A DNA stretch of 64,000 bases from Pyropia haitanensis. Taxonomy: Eukaryota; Rhodophyta; Bangiophyceae; Bangiales; Bangiaceae. Below, in pieces: positions 44,061-55,622 of this stretch. A program made the position numbers and the translations under genes. The stretch's first letter is position 1, and each line of letters opens with the position of its first letter. The notes beneath the pieces were generated by a model. It ran no database searches. It saw only the letters and a list, made by a program, of their open reading frames with translations, and was not told where the DNA came from. Where the stretch lies: contig SDUX01000005.1 in NCBI GenBank assembly GCA_008729055.1, forward strand, positions 3,619,062 to 3,683,061, given 5' to 3'.

Positions 44061-44967
44061 CCGCCGCAGCCGCAGCACCGGCCGCACAGGACGGTGTGGC
44101 CCCTGTGGCCACAGGGGGACCGACCGCCCCGCCGATGGCAACGGGCGCAACGGGTGCGTCCAGATACGCCGGCTCCGGGGCAGGCGCGCCCATGCCGGGC
44201 GCGGACACGCTGGCGCCGCCGGTGGGCGGGGGACGTGGGGCTCCTGTATTTGGAGCGTGGCCAGCCGCGCAGCCATTGATTGTGGGCGGGACCACACGGG
44301 CGGGGGAGGCGAATGGGACGGAGGCGGTTGCAGCGGCGCTGACGGCCTCGCCGCCGGCGGCGAGCGAACGAACGACCCTAATGTGGGCAATGGGCGGCGG
44401 ATCCGCGGCAGCGGCAACGGGCGGCGGATCTGCGGCGGCGGCAGTGGTCGGCGGGGCAAACACGAGTGCGGTGATGCCGGTGACCGGGGGGGGGGGGGCG
44501 CCAGATGTGGCCGCAGCTGGGCCACACCCCCCACCGTTGGTCAGGAAGACCCAGCGTTGGTTGTCAGTTGACGGTGCGTGGCCGGCCGCCAATGACGACG
44601 GATCTGACGAAGCATCTCCCGCTGAATTGAGTGCAACCGCACTTGTGGCGGCGGAATGGCGGGCAGTACGGTTGGCCGTGCGGCGGGCCCACCGTGCGGC
44701 GCGCATTGCTGCATGGGCGGCCGGTCGAGCGTCGCGCGATCGAGCTGTCGGACGCGGCCGCCACCGTCGCCGACGTCGCCGCGGTCATTGGCGGGGTGGT
44801 CGCGGCGGGGACGCGCAGCCTGCGCCTCGCGGGGGGGGGGCTCGTGACGGTGGCGGCGGCGCTCGCGCAGGCGTTTGCGGTGGGCGTCTGGGCGGGGCCG
44901 TCCGTGTGCGCGGTGGCGCTCATCCACCTGGCACCTGAAGGTGGCGGCGCACGCGAAGGTGGGCGCC

Positions 44968-45005
<38 letters not shown>

Positions 45006-46400
45006 GAGCGGGCGGGCGAGCAAGCGCGCCCTTTCCAGCGGCCTGAGCTTCTCGTAGTCGGCGGCGTCGGCAGCGGCCCTGCCCTTCCCCGCCGTCGCGC
45101 CCGCGCCGCTGCGTGCGCCCACGTCGGTGGTGGCCACCACAGTCCGCGGCGGCGGCGGGTCGGCGCTTGGGGACGCCTGCCGCCAGCGGGCGGCGGCGTC
45201 GCTCGAGCCGGCCGCCCCTGGCGTGCTGTGGGGCATCGTCGCCGCGATTGCGGCGGCGGGGGCGGTGTGGTCGGCGGCCGCCGCCCCGGCGGGCTCGTGC
45301 GTGCGCCCGCTGGTCGCCGACGGGTGCTGGTGGGGGCAGCCATCGCGGGGCTCAACGGCCGGCTGCTGACGCCGCTGCTGCTGGCTGTGGGGGGGCCGTT
45401 GCCCGGGCGGCCGCTGCCGCCGCCGGCGCTGCTGGCGCGGCCGCCGGAGGCGTGGCTGCGGGGGGGAGGGGGAGGGGGGTGCGGGGGGGGAAGGGGGAAG
45501 GGTGCTCTCACCCTGCGCGCCCCCGCCACAATCGAGGCGGCGGGGCGGCGGGCGGTGCCGGTGGGGGGAGGGGGGGGGCGCTGGCGGGCCGCCCGGCGGC
45601 TGGTGGCACACCGTGCCGGCCGCGGCGGGCGGCACGGTGGCGGGCGGTAACGGGGCTGGCGCCGCGGTCGCCACATTTACAGCGATGGTGACAGCGATGG
45701 AGGGGGCGGCGGCGGCGGTGGCGGCGGCGGCGGCAGCGGCGGCGGCGTCGACGGTGGAGGGGAGGGGGGAAAGCGGCCGGTGCCCTCGACGCACCACCAC
45801 CACCCCCACGACCACCACCACCACCGGTGGCGGTGGCGGCGGCCGCCGCGCCTTTGTGCCCGCCACCCGTCGCTGCTGTCGTCGACGGCGTCGACGGCGT
45901 CGACGGCGCGCGGCGGCACGCGCCTGCCGTCGCCGTCGCCGTCGTCCTCCCCGTGCCTGTCCCCGTCGCCGTCGCCCGGCGCGTCCCCCTACACGTCGGA
46001 GTGCGACGCGGGCGGGCCGCGTGCGGGCGCCCCCGCCCCGGGGTCGGCGGCATCGGTGAGGGGGTCGTCGGCGGCGGCAGTGGGGGCGCCGCCGCCCCCC
46101 TCCCCGCCGCCCCGCGGCGACGCGCCGGAGCGGCGGCGGCGGGCGCGGCGGCGGCGGCAGCCGCACCACCCAGGCGTCGGCGACGCGCCGGCCGCCGCCG
46201 GCACCGTCGTTGGCGGGGGCGGGCTGCGCCCCCGCGAGCGCGGGGCGGGGCTGACGACGAGCGGCAGCGGCGCAATGGCGGAGCGGGAGGGGAGGGCGGG
46301 GGGGGACGCGGGGGGGGGAAGGGGGGGGTGCACACACCCCGGCGCGTCCACGTCGGCCGCCCCGCAGCACCACCAAAAAATCTCGGTGCCGCGGGCCCCC
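44061..46400. other. Low-complexity GC-rich region, possible fragments of a helical protein
   Basis: GGC/GCG-rich DNA with long shadow frames. Two plus-strand stretches look less random: 44720-44940 (VADVAAVIGGVVAAGTRSL, Ala/Val-rich helices) and 45127-45360 (SVVATTVRGGGG, then GVLWGIVAAIAAAGAVWSAA). They resemble the Ala-rich helices of the gene at 47.9-50.2 kb and could be exons of a similar protein, but I cannot join them. Confidence 0.3.
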
Positions 46401-46819
46401 CCCTTCCCCCCTTTCAGTCGCCCTTGCGCACCGAGTCGCTCGTGTTGGGCGACGGGTGGTAGGCGGACGCGCGCGGGCCATTGGCGTCGGGGTCGTACGG
46501 TCGGCGGCAGCGGCGGCGGGTGCGGGTGGCGGCGGCGGTCGGCGGGCGGCGGGGAGGATGGGGGGGGGGGGGGGGGGGGCGGGGCGCGCGCGCGCCCCCC
46601 GCCGCGGGCGCACCCGGCGGCGGGCGGCGGGACAAGGGGGGGGGGGGAGGAAGGCGAGGGGGGGGGCCCTGGGAGAGGCGGGGGGGGGAAGCGGTTCGGG
46701 GGAGGGGGCGGGAAGTCGGGGCGGGAGTGGCGGGGTGCTGGGGGGGATGAGGGGGAAGGGGGGGGGGACGGGGGGGGGGAGGCGGCGGTCGGGGTGGCGT
46801 AGAGCGGCGGGGCGTGTGC

Positions 46820-47591
46820 GCCGCCCGCGGTGCGCGCGCGAGCGGCACGGCGGCGGCGCCGCCGTCGGCAGCGGCGGCGGGGGCGGCGGGGGCGGCGGGG
46901 ACACGACGGAGGAGGTGGTCGCCGGGGACGCCCAGGCCGAGGGCCACACACCGCCCGTCGGCCGGCTCCGCGCCGCCGCCGACAGCGGCGGCCTGGTGCG
47001 CACCCGCCCCCGACCCGACCACCCCCATCAGCGCGTACGCGGCGGTCACGTCAGCGACTTCCTCCGCGTCGGCCGGGAAGATGTACTTGTCGAACTGGGC
47101 GGCGAGGGCGCGCTCCGTCGACGCCGAGCCGATGACCAGCATCTCGGTGGGGACCACAGGCAGCGTCACCACGTCGACGAGCCGCCCCTTCGCGGTCGTG
47201 AGCGCGGCGGGGAGCACCGCCCTAGGGGGCACCCCCGCCACGTCGGCGGTGGTCTGGTCGAGGAGGAAGGACACCTGGCCCGCCCCGCGGATGGCGAGGA
47301 CGCTCGCGCGCAGGGGCGCTACGCAGGGCGAGCGGGGGGGGGGGGGGGGGGCGCCCCGCTCGCCGCGAGACCCACCAGCGCGAGCAGCGCGTAGCCGTCG
47401 ACAGGAGGGGCGGCCACCGGGGGGGGGGGGAGGGGGGGGGGGTGTGGGACCCGCGCGCGAGGTGGGAAGGGGGGGGGGAAGGGGCGCCCGCCCACCGCGC
47501 GGGCGCGGCGGGGGGGAGGGGGGCGCCACGCGCGCCGCGCGGTGCGGGGGAGGGCGCGGCCTCCGCCGGGGGGGAGGAAGTCAAACGCCAT
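46820..47591 (-). CDS. GcvT/YgfZ-like folate-binding protein (IBA57-type), partial
   Basis: At 47010-47320 the minus strand encodes a recognisable domain: VLAIRGAGQVSFLLDQTTAD, then LTTAKGRLVDVVTLPVV, then DKYIFPADAEEVADVTAAYA. This follows the N-terminal half of plant plastid IBA57/COG0354 proteins, which assist Fe-S cluster biogenesis and bind folate. The probable start is the ATG at 47591 (MAFDFLPPGGG). The segment between start and domain is in another frame and is separated by G/C homopolymers. The C-terminal KGCYxGQE-type motif is not found, so the gene is incomplete here, with missing exons or a pseudogene. Confidence 0.5.
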
Positions 47592-47894
47592 GGCATAGGC
47601 GTGGGCCAAGGGGACGGGGGGGACAAGGAAACGCTTGGCCAGGGCGGCAGTCGAGGGCGGCAGCGGTGGGTGATGGTTGGGGTGGGCGCGCGGTCTGCCG
47701 CAGGGGGTGGGGGGGAGCGCTTCGCGGGCGGACGGGGACCGTGGGAGCTTGACGCGGCGCAGCGCAAGCGGATCCCTCGGTGCCAGGTCATCGGCATCAC
47801 TAACGAGACTGGCACACACACCACATTGACATTTCGCTTAATGAGAAACAGATTTACGTTCCGCTCGCTGACCGCGCGGTGCACGGGCACGCCC

Positions 47895-50166
47895 CACACC
47901 GGCAGTCGACGCCGCATGGCTGACCGAGGCCGCCGCGGACGCGTCGGCGGGGCCGCGGGAGGGGGCCGAACCCGCCGCCGATGCTGCCGCCGCCGCGGCG
48001 CTCGCATACACCGTGTGGGTGCCGCTGCTGGTGCCGCCGCCGCCGGCGGCTGGCGGCGGTCGCGGCGGTGACGGTAAGGGGCACGCCGCCGCCAGCCCAG
48101 CGGGGACGGCGTGGGTCGACGCGGACGCCGTCGGCATTCCCCCCCCCTCGGTGGCGGTCCTCGCCGACGGCCGCGCCTGGTTCGCCGGCGGGTACCCCGC
48201 GGCCACGGGCGGCGCCGCCGCCGCGGTGGTTGTTGCGTCGGCGCTCCACGTTTTTGGGCGGATGCTCGCCGTCGCGCCGCCCGCGTCGGCGGCGGCCGCG
48301 ATCGCCGTCCCCGCGCTCGCGTCGCCGCCGGGCGCCGTCGCCGCGCGCCGCGTGCCGGCGGCGGTGCTGCCGGCGGTCGCCGCGGCGGTGGGGCGGCTCG
48401 CCGCGGCGCCGGGTACGGCCGCGCCGGCGGTGGCGGCGCGGCTGGCGACGGAGCTGCTGCTGCCGTCCTTGGGGCGCCGCGAGTGTCGGCTGGGGGGGGT
48501 GGGGGGGGGGGGGGGGGATGCCGTCCGTGACGCGGTGCTCGCCGCCATGCGCACGCTGCTGGGCCGGCTGGCGGCCGTGCCGCCGCTGCCGGTGTGCGTC
48601 GCTGTGCCAGACTGTACGCGACGGCCGGTCACGGGTGAATGTGAATAGGGATGTATGTGAATAATTCTCTGTGTCATGTGAACCTGGCGGCGGTGCGTCG
48701 TTGCATGAGCACTTGACCTGGCTTAACGGTGGGCGTGCATTTTGGATTCTCACATGGTAGCTTCTCTGGGTGTGGGCGCAGGTTCGATTCCTGCGGTGTG
48801 CGTTGCTGTGCGAGACTGTACGCGACGGCCGGTCACGGGTGAATGTGAATAGGGATGTATGTGAATAATTCTCTGTGTCATGTGAACCTGGCGGCGGTGC
48901 GTCGTTGCATGAGCACTTGACCTGGCTTAACGGTGGGCGTGCATTTTGGATTCTCACAACAGCAGCGGCTGTGGTGCGCCGGGCATGCCGTGTGCGCGGC
49001 TGGCCGCCCTGCGGTGCACGCTCCGCGGCGCGGCGGTCGGCGCGCTGGTCGGCTTTCGTGACAGCGTCCCGGGCGCGAGCGCGGCGGTGGCGTCGGTGTT
49101 GCGCCTCGGCGGCGGCGGCGGCGGCGACCGTGCGGTCGCGCTCCACGCGGTCGCGACCGTGCTGATGGCGTGCCTGTCGGCGGTCACCCCCGCCGCGGCC
49201 GCCCGTGCCGCCGACGCCGGCGCGGCGGCAGACGCTGACGCAGACGCGGCCGCCGCGGCGGGCGCCGACGAGACGCCCGCGCTCCGCGACCGTACGGCGG
49301 TCACGCGGGCGGTGGCGGACGCGTTATTGGCGCTCCCGCGGCCGCCGGTGGGCACGCGCGACGGCCGCGCAGACGCGGAGGCGCTGCTCGCCGCTGCGCG
49401 GCAGCTGCTGGCGACCGCCTGGGACGGCGGTGGCCGGTCGTGGGGCGCGCTTCTCGCCGCGGGCGTCACGTCGCTGGCGGCGGTCGCGGCGGCGTCGACG
49501 GCGTCGGCGGCAGCCGCGCCCGGCGGCGGGGGGGACGCCGTGGCGCTCGCCGCCGCCACCGCCGAGGCTGACGCGGCGCGGCCGCGGCTGCGGGCTCTCC
49601 TCGACGCGCCCGACGGTGGCGTCGCCGATGCCGCCCACGCCGCCCTCCCCTGCCTCGTGTGCGTGTCGGCGCGCTGCCCCGCGACGGCCTACACCCGCTT
49701 TGTCCACGCGGGCGGCGCCGGGCCGGCCGCGTCGCTGCTCGCCGACGGCCACGCCGGCGCGGCCGCGACGGCCACCTGAGACGCTGTGCTCGCCGCGGTC
49801 GAGCCGACGCTCGGCGCCGACACGGCGCTCGGCGCGGCGGCGGGCCGCGCCCTGCCGGGCCTCATCGTTGCGTACGGGCGGCTGCTGTACCACGCACCGC
49901 CGGGGCGGGTGGCGGCGCTCGGCGGCCGCACCACGGCGCTGTCCATGGCGTGCATCCGCGGCCAGTGGCTGTCGGTCGTCGGGTCCGTCTCGTACGCGAG
50001 CGCGCTGACGCTGCAGGCGGTGCTCGCGTCCGCGGCGGAGCTGTCACCAGAAGAGGGGGGGGGGGGGGGCGCCGCCGTCGCCGCCGTCGCCGCGGGGCGC
50101 TCGCGCAGCGCCGGCCGCGGCCGCCGCAGCGCGAGCCCGGCACCTGACGTGCCCGAGGCGGGGTAG
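47895..50166 (+). CDS. Ala-rich helical-repeat protein (HEAT/ARM or karyopherin-like candidate)
   Basis: Two coding blocks in one frame. Block 1 runs about 47895-48592 (LAYTVWVPLLV; AAVVVASALHVFGRMLA; AARLATELLLPSLGRR). Block 2 runs about 48964-50166 (LRGAAVGALVGFRDSVPGAS; LHAVATVLMACLSAV; TALSMACIRGQWLSVVGSVS). They are separated by about 370 bp that contains the 162-bp duplication and ends CACAACAG, an acceptor-like site, so the insert is probably an intron. Paired Ala/Leu/Val helices suggest a HEAT or ARM solenoid such as an importin, but no family motif is certain. A UGA at 49777-49779 interrupts block 2 in frame. The protein would end at 50166 after a Ser/Arg-rich tail. Confidence 0.45.
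48593..48754 (+). repeat. 162-bp direct repeat, copy 1
   Basis: Almost identical to 48797-48958; three substitutions seen in the first 25 bases compared. The two copies are separated by 42 bp. Confidence 0.95.
48778..48794 (+). other. tRNA T-arm/B-box-like sequence between the repeats
   Basis: GCAGG-TTCGATT-CCTGC forms a perfect 5-bp T-stem and 7-nt T-loop, and GGTTCGATTCC (48781-48791) is an exact RNA polymerase III B box. A TAGCTTCTCTGG stretch 24 nt upstream weakly resembles an A box. No anticodon arm or paired acceptor was found, so this is a tRNA-derived fragment (SINE-like), not a tRNA gene. Confidence 0.65.
48797..48958 (+). repeat. 162-bp direct repeat, copy 2
   Basis: Ends TTCTCACA immediately before the likely splice acceptor CACAACAG. 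Confidence 0.95.
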
Positions 50167-50930
50167 GGAATGCCGGGTGTCGGTGCAGCAGCAGGGGGTG
50201 GCGCTGGCAAGGAGGAGGCACCGGAGCAGGAGGAGTGACCGCGGGAGGGGGACACAAGTGGGGGGAGGACCGTCTGGAGGGGCTGTTTGCCCCGGGAGGG
50301 ATGTCTGGCGAGAGGCGAGGATGGTGCTCGTGGGGAGGGTGGGTGAGCCCGGCGGAGTACATGAAGGCGCGGGAAGAGGCGGGGCGAGGGACGAAAGAGG
50401 AAGAGACACCATCTTTACGTACGCGCCCTCCCCCCACGCAACCGTTTCCCCCTCACCTCCGGTGAGATTCGGTGCGGAGTGGCGACGGGGGCTAGCCGCG
50501 CTCTCTGTGCACATGAAAAGGAAAGAAACCGTTTTGTCCTTCCGCACGTCGCTGCGTACGCGGGGACTCCGACCGGCGGCGCGGGCGACGGACACGGCGA
50601 CGGTCGGGAGGAAGGGGTCGGCACGCCGGGGCGGGGGCACCTGGGAACGCCTTGCCGCGGTCGAAATTGCTGGCGGGCGACACCGGTCGGACGGTGCGGC
50701 CCGAGGCTGTGGTGACGCCTCCCGTCGGCCTTGGTCGTCCACAACTGGGTTGCCACCTCTTCTTCCGCCGCTCCAACCCCCACGTGAGAGAGAGCAGAAG
50801 GCGGAAGCCACAGCATCCGACGACCCGCGCGGACAACACCGGCCGTCCGTTGCTGCGCGCGCCGCACGGTAGCGCGGTGGGAGCGGGCGCCGCGGCCCGC
50901 CAGCAGCGCGCCGTCCGTGGCCGTGGCGGG
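50167..50930. other. No gene recognised
   Basis: GC-rich DNA with overlapping compositional frames; nothing supported. Confidence 0.45.
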
Positions 50931-51151
50931 TCAGTTGCCTTTGCGCGAGCGGTTGCTTGCCCAGGGGGGTGTAGGGGACAGGGGGGGGGGGACGGCACCA
51001 GCACCAGCGGCCGCCACTGCCGTTGCCACCAACGTACTGTACGCAACGACCTGGTCCGCCTGGGAGGTGACCATCACCTGGATGTCGGGGTGCTGCGTCC
51101 GGTAGTTGTAGAAAAAGACCATGTTGTACTGCGTCGTCGGCGTAAGCGGGT

Positions 51152-51165
<14 letters not shown>
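50931..51165 (-). CDS. Short hypothetical coding segment
   Basis: The minus strand reads TPTTQYNMVFFYNYRTQHPD, then IQVMVTSQADQVVAYSTLVA, to a stop at 50931. The varied residues and lack of repeat bias make it look genuine. It would be the last exon of a minus-strand gene lying in 51.2-52 kb, where a coherent piece (YWRPPLPVVVTVAADVG) also occurs. Family unknown. Confidence 0.3.
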
Positions 51166-51182
<17 letters not shown>

Positions 51183-51906
51183 CCGCTCAAAACAGCCAGT
51201 GGCCACCAGCCAAGCAGCGGGGAAATGGGTGAGGAGGGAGAACGACAAACGGGCGGGCGTTCGCGGCACGCGGCCGCAGGGACAAACCAATCAAGCCATC
51301 CAAGGAAGCGCACCGCCCACCAGCGGGTCACCGCGGGTTAGAAACGCGCGCGCCAGGCAGCCGCCCGCAGGGACATGGCGGCGACGTTGACGGCGTCGGC
51401 GCGGGCGCCGCGGCTGACCCCGCCGCGTTGCGAGATGGGCGCCCCTGCGCCGGTGCCGCCGCGGGCGCTCGCGGCGGCGGCGGCGGCCGCCGCCGCCGCC
51501 GCCGCCCGACAGCCGTGGCCACCCGCCATCGGCATCTGCGCTGCCGCCGCCGTCGCGGCCGTCGCCGTCGCCGCCGTCATCGCGGTCGCGGCGGTCGCCG
51601 CCACCGCCGCCGCCGCCCAACGTCGGCCGCCACCGTGACCACCACGGGCAGCGGCGGCCGCCAGTACGCAGCGTGAACGGCGGCGACGGCGGCGGCGGCG
51701 ACCCGCGTACCCATTGGCAACGCCGGCGGGGCGCGGCGGGCGGTGCCGGCCGACCGGCCGGTGGCAAGACCCCCCCGCGTGAACCGCCGCCGCGCCGCGC
51801 GGCGGCCGCCGCCGGCCGCGTCGCGGCGGCCGACGCACGGACCGCCGCCGCCCCGACGGCGCGCGCCGCGCGGCCGCGTCGATGGGCGGCGGCGGTCGTC
51901 TGCGCA

Positions 51907-51941
<35 letters not shown>

Positions 51942-53828
51942 GATGGCTGCCGCGGTTGAGGCGTACGCGGCGGCTGCCGCCGCGTCGCGGGCCGCGGCGG
52001 GCGGGCGTGGCGCCATTGCGGCGACACGGCTGCGCCGCGGGTGGGGGCGGGGGGGGGGGGGGGTACGGGCCGCTGGCGAAACGCCCGTGGGAGTGGAGAC
52101 GATGTCTGGCGGGTGGGTCGGGAGGTGAAGGAGAGGAGACACTACCGAGACAACACAGACGGGCGGAAGTGGGGGAGGAATGGGGGGGCGGGGGGGGCAC
52201 TTCCTCTGGCTGGACTGCGCCCATCAGCCCGCGGTAGGATTCACCTAACCCCCAACGAACGCCCTCTCTGGCTGCAACGCGACGTCATCGTCGCCTTTGT
52301 AGCATCTCCGCTGCTTTGCGGTCAACTGTGCCTACCATCACGCGTACCCAGTTGTGAGCTCCACACACATCGACGTTCCCGCGCACCCTTTCGCCGCAGC
52401 CGCGTGCGGATGGCCCTTCCCTCCGACTCGTCCTGCCCCCTGCCGCCGCCAGCTGCTGACCCCGGCCGCCGTCGGGTGCTCAACCTGTTGCTGGCGGGTG
52501 CCGCCGCTGTTGGTGGAACGCACGGGGCATCATGCCCGTCCCCCTCTCATGGCAGCCCCCCTGTGTAGGGACCCCGTGGATGGTGGTAAAGTCGCTTGGT
52601 TTGCTTGCCTACCCCCTCCCGGCACGGAGCCGTCCCCCTCTTATAGCTCCCCCCCCGGTCCTCACTTAGCCCCTCTCCCCCGCACGCCCCTCACAACCGC
52701 GTGCCCGCACCCTCTGCGCGCCCCGACCAGCAGGGCCGCGCCTCCCCTGTCTCCCCGCACCCACCCCGCACGTCCCACGCCCGCACTCGAGCCGCAAGCG
52801 CTCCAATTCACCCACCACCCCCTTTCGGGGACCATCCGCCGACACCACGGCCACCAGCCACCGCGCGCTGTCGGGCCCAGCTCATCAGTCGTCCGGCGCC
52901 GTACCGCATCGGCGCCCCCCCCCACCCCACGGTCGAGCCACTGCGTCACCACGACAGCTGCCGGAGTGGAAGCAGCTGCGGGCGCATGAGTAGAAAATGG
53001 GGTCCCGCAGTTCTTAAATCCGCAAGGAATAGTTCCCCATTCCAACAAGCTGCTCGCGTGGGAGCAGTGACGGCGGCGCCTGCGGCGGCGGCGGCGGCGG
53101 CGGCTGGGGGGGGGGGCAGGGGACGCGCTGGGCAAGGAGGCGGGGCCCGACTGGGCGCCCGTCGCGGGCGTGGTCGGCGACGTTGGCGCCGCCGCCGCGG
53201 CGGAGGCGGCGGCCGCCGCGCCGGCCGACTGGGTGCCCGAGGGCGCCGCCGCCGCCGCCGCGTCGGCGGCGGTCGCCACGGGCGTCGCGGTCGTACACGG
53301 CTGGTGCCGCCCCGGCGGGGTGCTGCCCGGCTCGGGGGCGGCGGTCCGCGGCGGCGGCGCCGTCGGCCGCTTGCCGCGCGTCCTCGCCACGTGGCTGCCC
53401 GACCTCCTCACACGCACGGGCCTACTCTGCGCGATGCGAACCGCGCCGCGCCGCGCCGCGCGCTGCCCGTCGCCGCGCCCGCCAGCGCGGGCAGCGGCCG
53501 TGGGGGCGCCCCTCCCCCCCCCTCAGCTCTGCGGTGGGTGGAAGTTCACGTCGATCGCCCCCCCTTCCCCCCCCTCCGCCCCCCCCGCCCTGGCCGCCGT
53601 CGCCGCCGCCGTCCCTTACCCGCCCCCCCCCCGTCCCCGCCCGCCGTCTGCTGTCGACGCGCGGGCCGGTGAGGGCGCCTGCAAGCGGTGGTGCCCCCGC
53701 CCTCCCCCCCCCCACCCGGCGTCGGCCGCTCCGTTTTCCTCCCCCCACTGCGCGGCGGCCCCTTTCCCCCCCCCTGAGCCGTCCATGGCCTCCCCGCCGC
53801 GGCAGCGTCCCCCCCCGCCCGCCGGGCC
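51166..53828. other. GC-rich low-complexity region, no supported gene
   Basis: Ala/Arg/Pro frames on both strands. A non-repetitive stretch at 52230-52400 contains no clear frame. Possible exons cannot be told from composition. Confidence 0.4.
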
Positions 53829-55202
53829 ATGTACGTCGCCGCCGTCTCGGCCGTTCTCGTGGCGGCGGTGAAGGTCAACCTGTGGGAGCCTGTGGCGTGT
53901 GCCGCCACGGTCGGTGGTGGCGGCCGTGCCAATGATGGGTGGCGGCGGCGGACGTGAAGGGGGGCGTACCCAACGTATGCCGGCGGCGGCCGCCGCGTCG
54001 GCCGGCCAGTCCCGCTTCGGCTTCTAATCCCTGACGGTGTACCTGCTGGCGATGGGCGCCGACTGGCTGCTGGGCCCGTACGTGTACGCCCTGTATGCGC
54101 CGTACGGCTCTGACCTCCGCCACAGCGCGGCTGTATCATTCGCGTTGCGGCGTCGGCGGTGGCCGGCACCGCCCTGTCGTCGGCCGCGGACGTGTACGGG
54201 CGCAAGCGGGCAGTACTGCTCTACACCGCCATCTCCGCGGCGTCGTGCGCAACCAAGCTCATGGCGGTGCTGGCGGCGGGGCGCGTCCTCTGAGGAGTTG
54301 CGTACGGCTTTCTGTTTGAGGCGCCTGAGGCTTGAATGCTGTCGGCGCACGCGGCGCGGGGCTGCCCGCCGGGCGGACGGGGCCGGCTGTTTGGGGCGGC
54401 GGCGTTTGAAAATGGGGTGGTGCCGATCATGGCGGGGGGGGTAGGCGGCGCCGCCGTGGCGGCGGGGGGAGCCGTCGCCCCGTTTGACGCGGCCGCCGCC
54501 GTGCTGGCCGTCTGCGGGGCGGTGCTGGCGCTGACGTGTGAGAAGAGATGTTTTGGGGGGGGGTGGGGAAGGGGCCGCTGCGGCCGCGGCGGCGGCGGCG
54601 ACGGCGGTGGCGGGGAGCGCGGCGTTGGCGTTGACGACAGCGGCGGCGGCGGTGGCGAGGCAGGCGCCGACTCCCCCCCCGCACCCCCCTCCCCCGGCAG
54701 CACGGCGGCCGCCTCGGCCGACGCGCTCGGCTTGTGGCCGCGCTTACTCGCTCTGCTCCGCCGCCGCCGGCGACGGCCGAGATGGCGGCGGCGGCGGCGA
54801 TGTGCAGTGCTCATCCCCTTTGGCCTCCTCCTCTTGGGTGTTTGTGTGGCGGCCACGTCGCTGTTTGGCGGGCTGGTGGCGGTGGCCGTCTCGCCTCCCG
54901 CGTCGACGTACGCTGTCTTCCGCGCGGTTGAGCTGGCCGCCGGCCTATACACGCCGGCGCTCGCCTCTCTCCGCGCGCCGCTGGTGCCCGACGGCAGCCG
55001 CGCGGCGCTGCTGACTTACTTGCGCCTGCCTCCCGACAGGATTGTGGTGGCAGCGCTCGCGGCGGACCTCCGCGTCCGCACCGTCGTCGGCGTGTGCGCG
55101 GCGCTGCTGGGGGTGGAGGCGGCGACCATGGCGCTGTTGGCATTCTTGCAGGGGCTGCTGGGCGGGGGGGGGAGGGGGGGGGGGTACTTTAATTGTGGGT
55201 AG
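53829..55202 (+). pseudogene. MFSD5/MOT2-like major facilitator (molybdate-anion transporter family), broken
   Basis: Family: 12-span membrane transporters; algal MOT2 carries molybdate. Start at about 53829 (MYVAAVSAVLVAAVKVN). The hallmark YLLAMGADWLLGPYVYALY lies at about 54035-54095. The MFS A-loop (ADVYGRKRAVLLYTAI) is at about 54190. Next come a helix with ATKLMAVLAAGRVL, GVAYGFLFEAPEA, FENGVVPIMAGGVGG and VAPFDAAAAVLAVCGAVLAL. The C-terminal part has ELAAGLYTPALASLRAPLVP and LLTYLRLPPDRIVVAAL. Stops interrupt it: UAA 54025, UGA 54291 (a Gly position in relatives) and UGA 54333 (a Trp position). At least one frame change lies between 54100 and 54160. The middle transmembrane helices are replaced by Gly/Arg-rich sequence. 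Homology is clear; function is unlikely. Confidence 0.75.
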
Positions 55203-55622
55203 GACGGGAGGGGGGGGGGGGCGGGGGGCGAGGGGGCGCTTTCGGACCTGGGCGAGGGCGATGCTCAGCCGACCGTCGAAAGAACACGAAGTCAAATGAA
55301 ATGACCTGGAAAGAGGAGTGCGTGAACCACGGTGCGCGTAGACCGGTACGAGGCAGGCTGGCAGTGAACAAACATCGGCAGTCCCCAATCATGCCTGCAC
55401 ACAAGAGGTGCCCGCTATGGTTGTGCCAACGCGTCGCCCCTGTTTTACGGCGCGCGCAGGAACGCGCCGCACTTCCACGTTCGACGCCGCCCCCGCGTTC
55501 CCCCCCCCCGCCTTCCCGCGGCCCCCCCCCCCCCCTCCCCCGTCACATTTCAGCACGGCCCAGCAGCAACCACCTCCACAACACGAGCCTGCTTTTCAGT
55601 TTGCACGTCCGCCACCGTTCTG

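Noticed and set aside
44541..47003. An 820-codon minus-strand frame
   Set aside because: Pro/Arg-rich shadow of GGN repeats; it overlaps the GcvT-like gene in another frame.
48755..48958. A complete or permuted tRNA gene, as known in some red algae
   Set aside because: Only the T-arm is well formed. No matching acceptor 5' strand or anticodon arm was found upstream or downstream.
42545..55202. Reassignment of UGA as a sense codon or selenocysteine
   Set aside because: UGA closes element 2 gag right after a slippery site, the interrupted genes also contain UAA/UAG or frame changes, and no SECIS-like element was seen. Decay is simpler.
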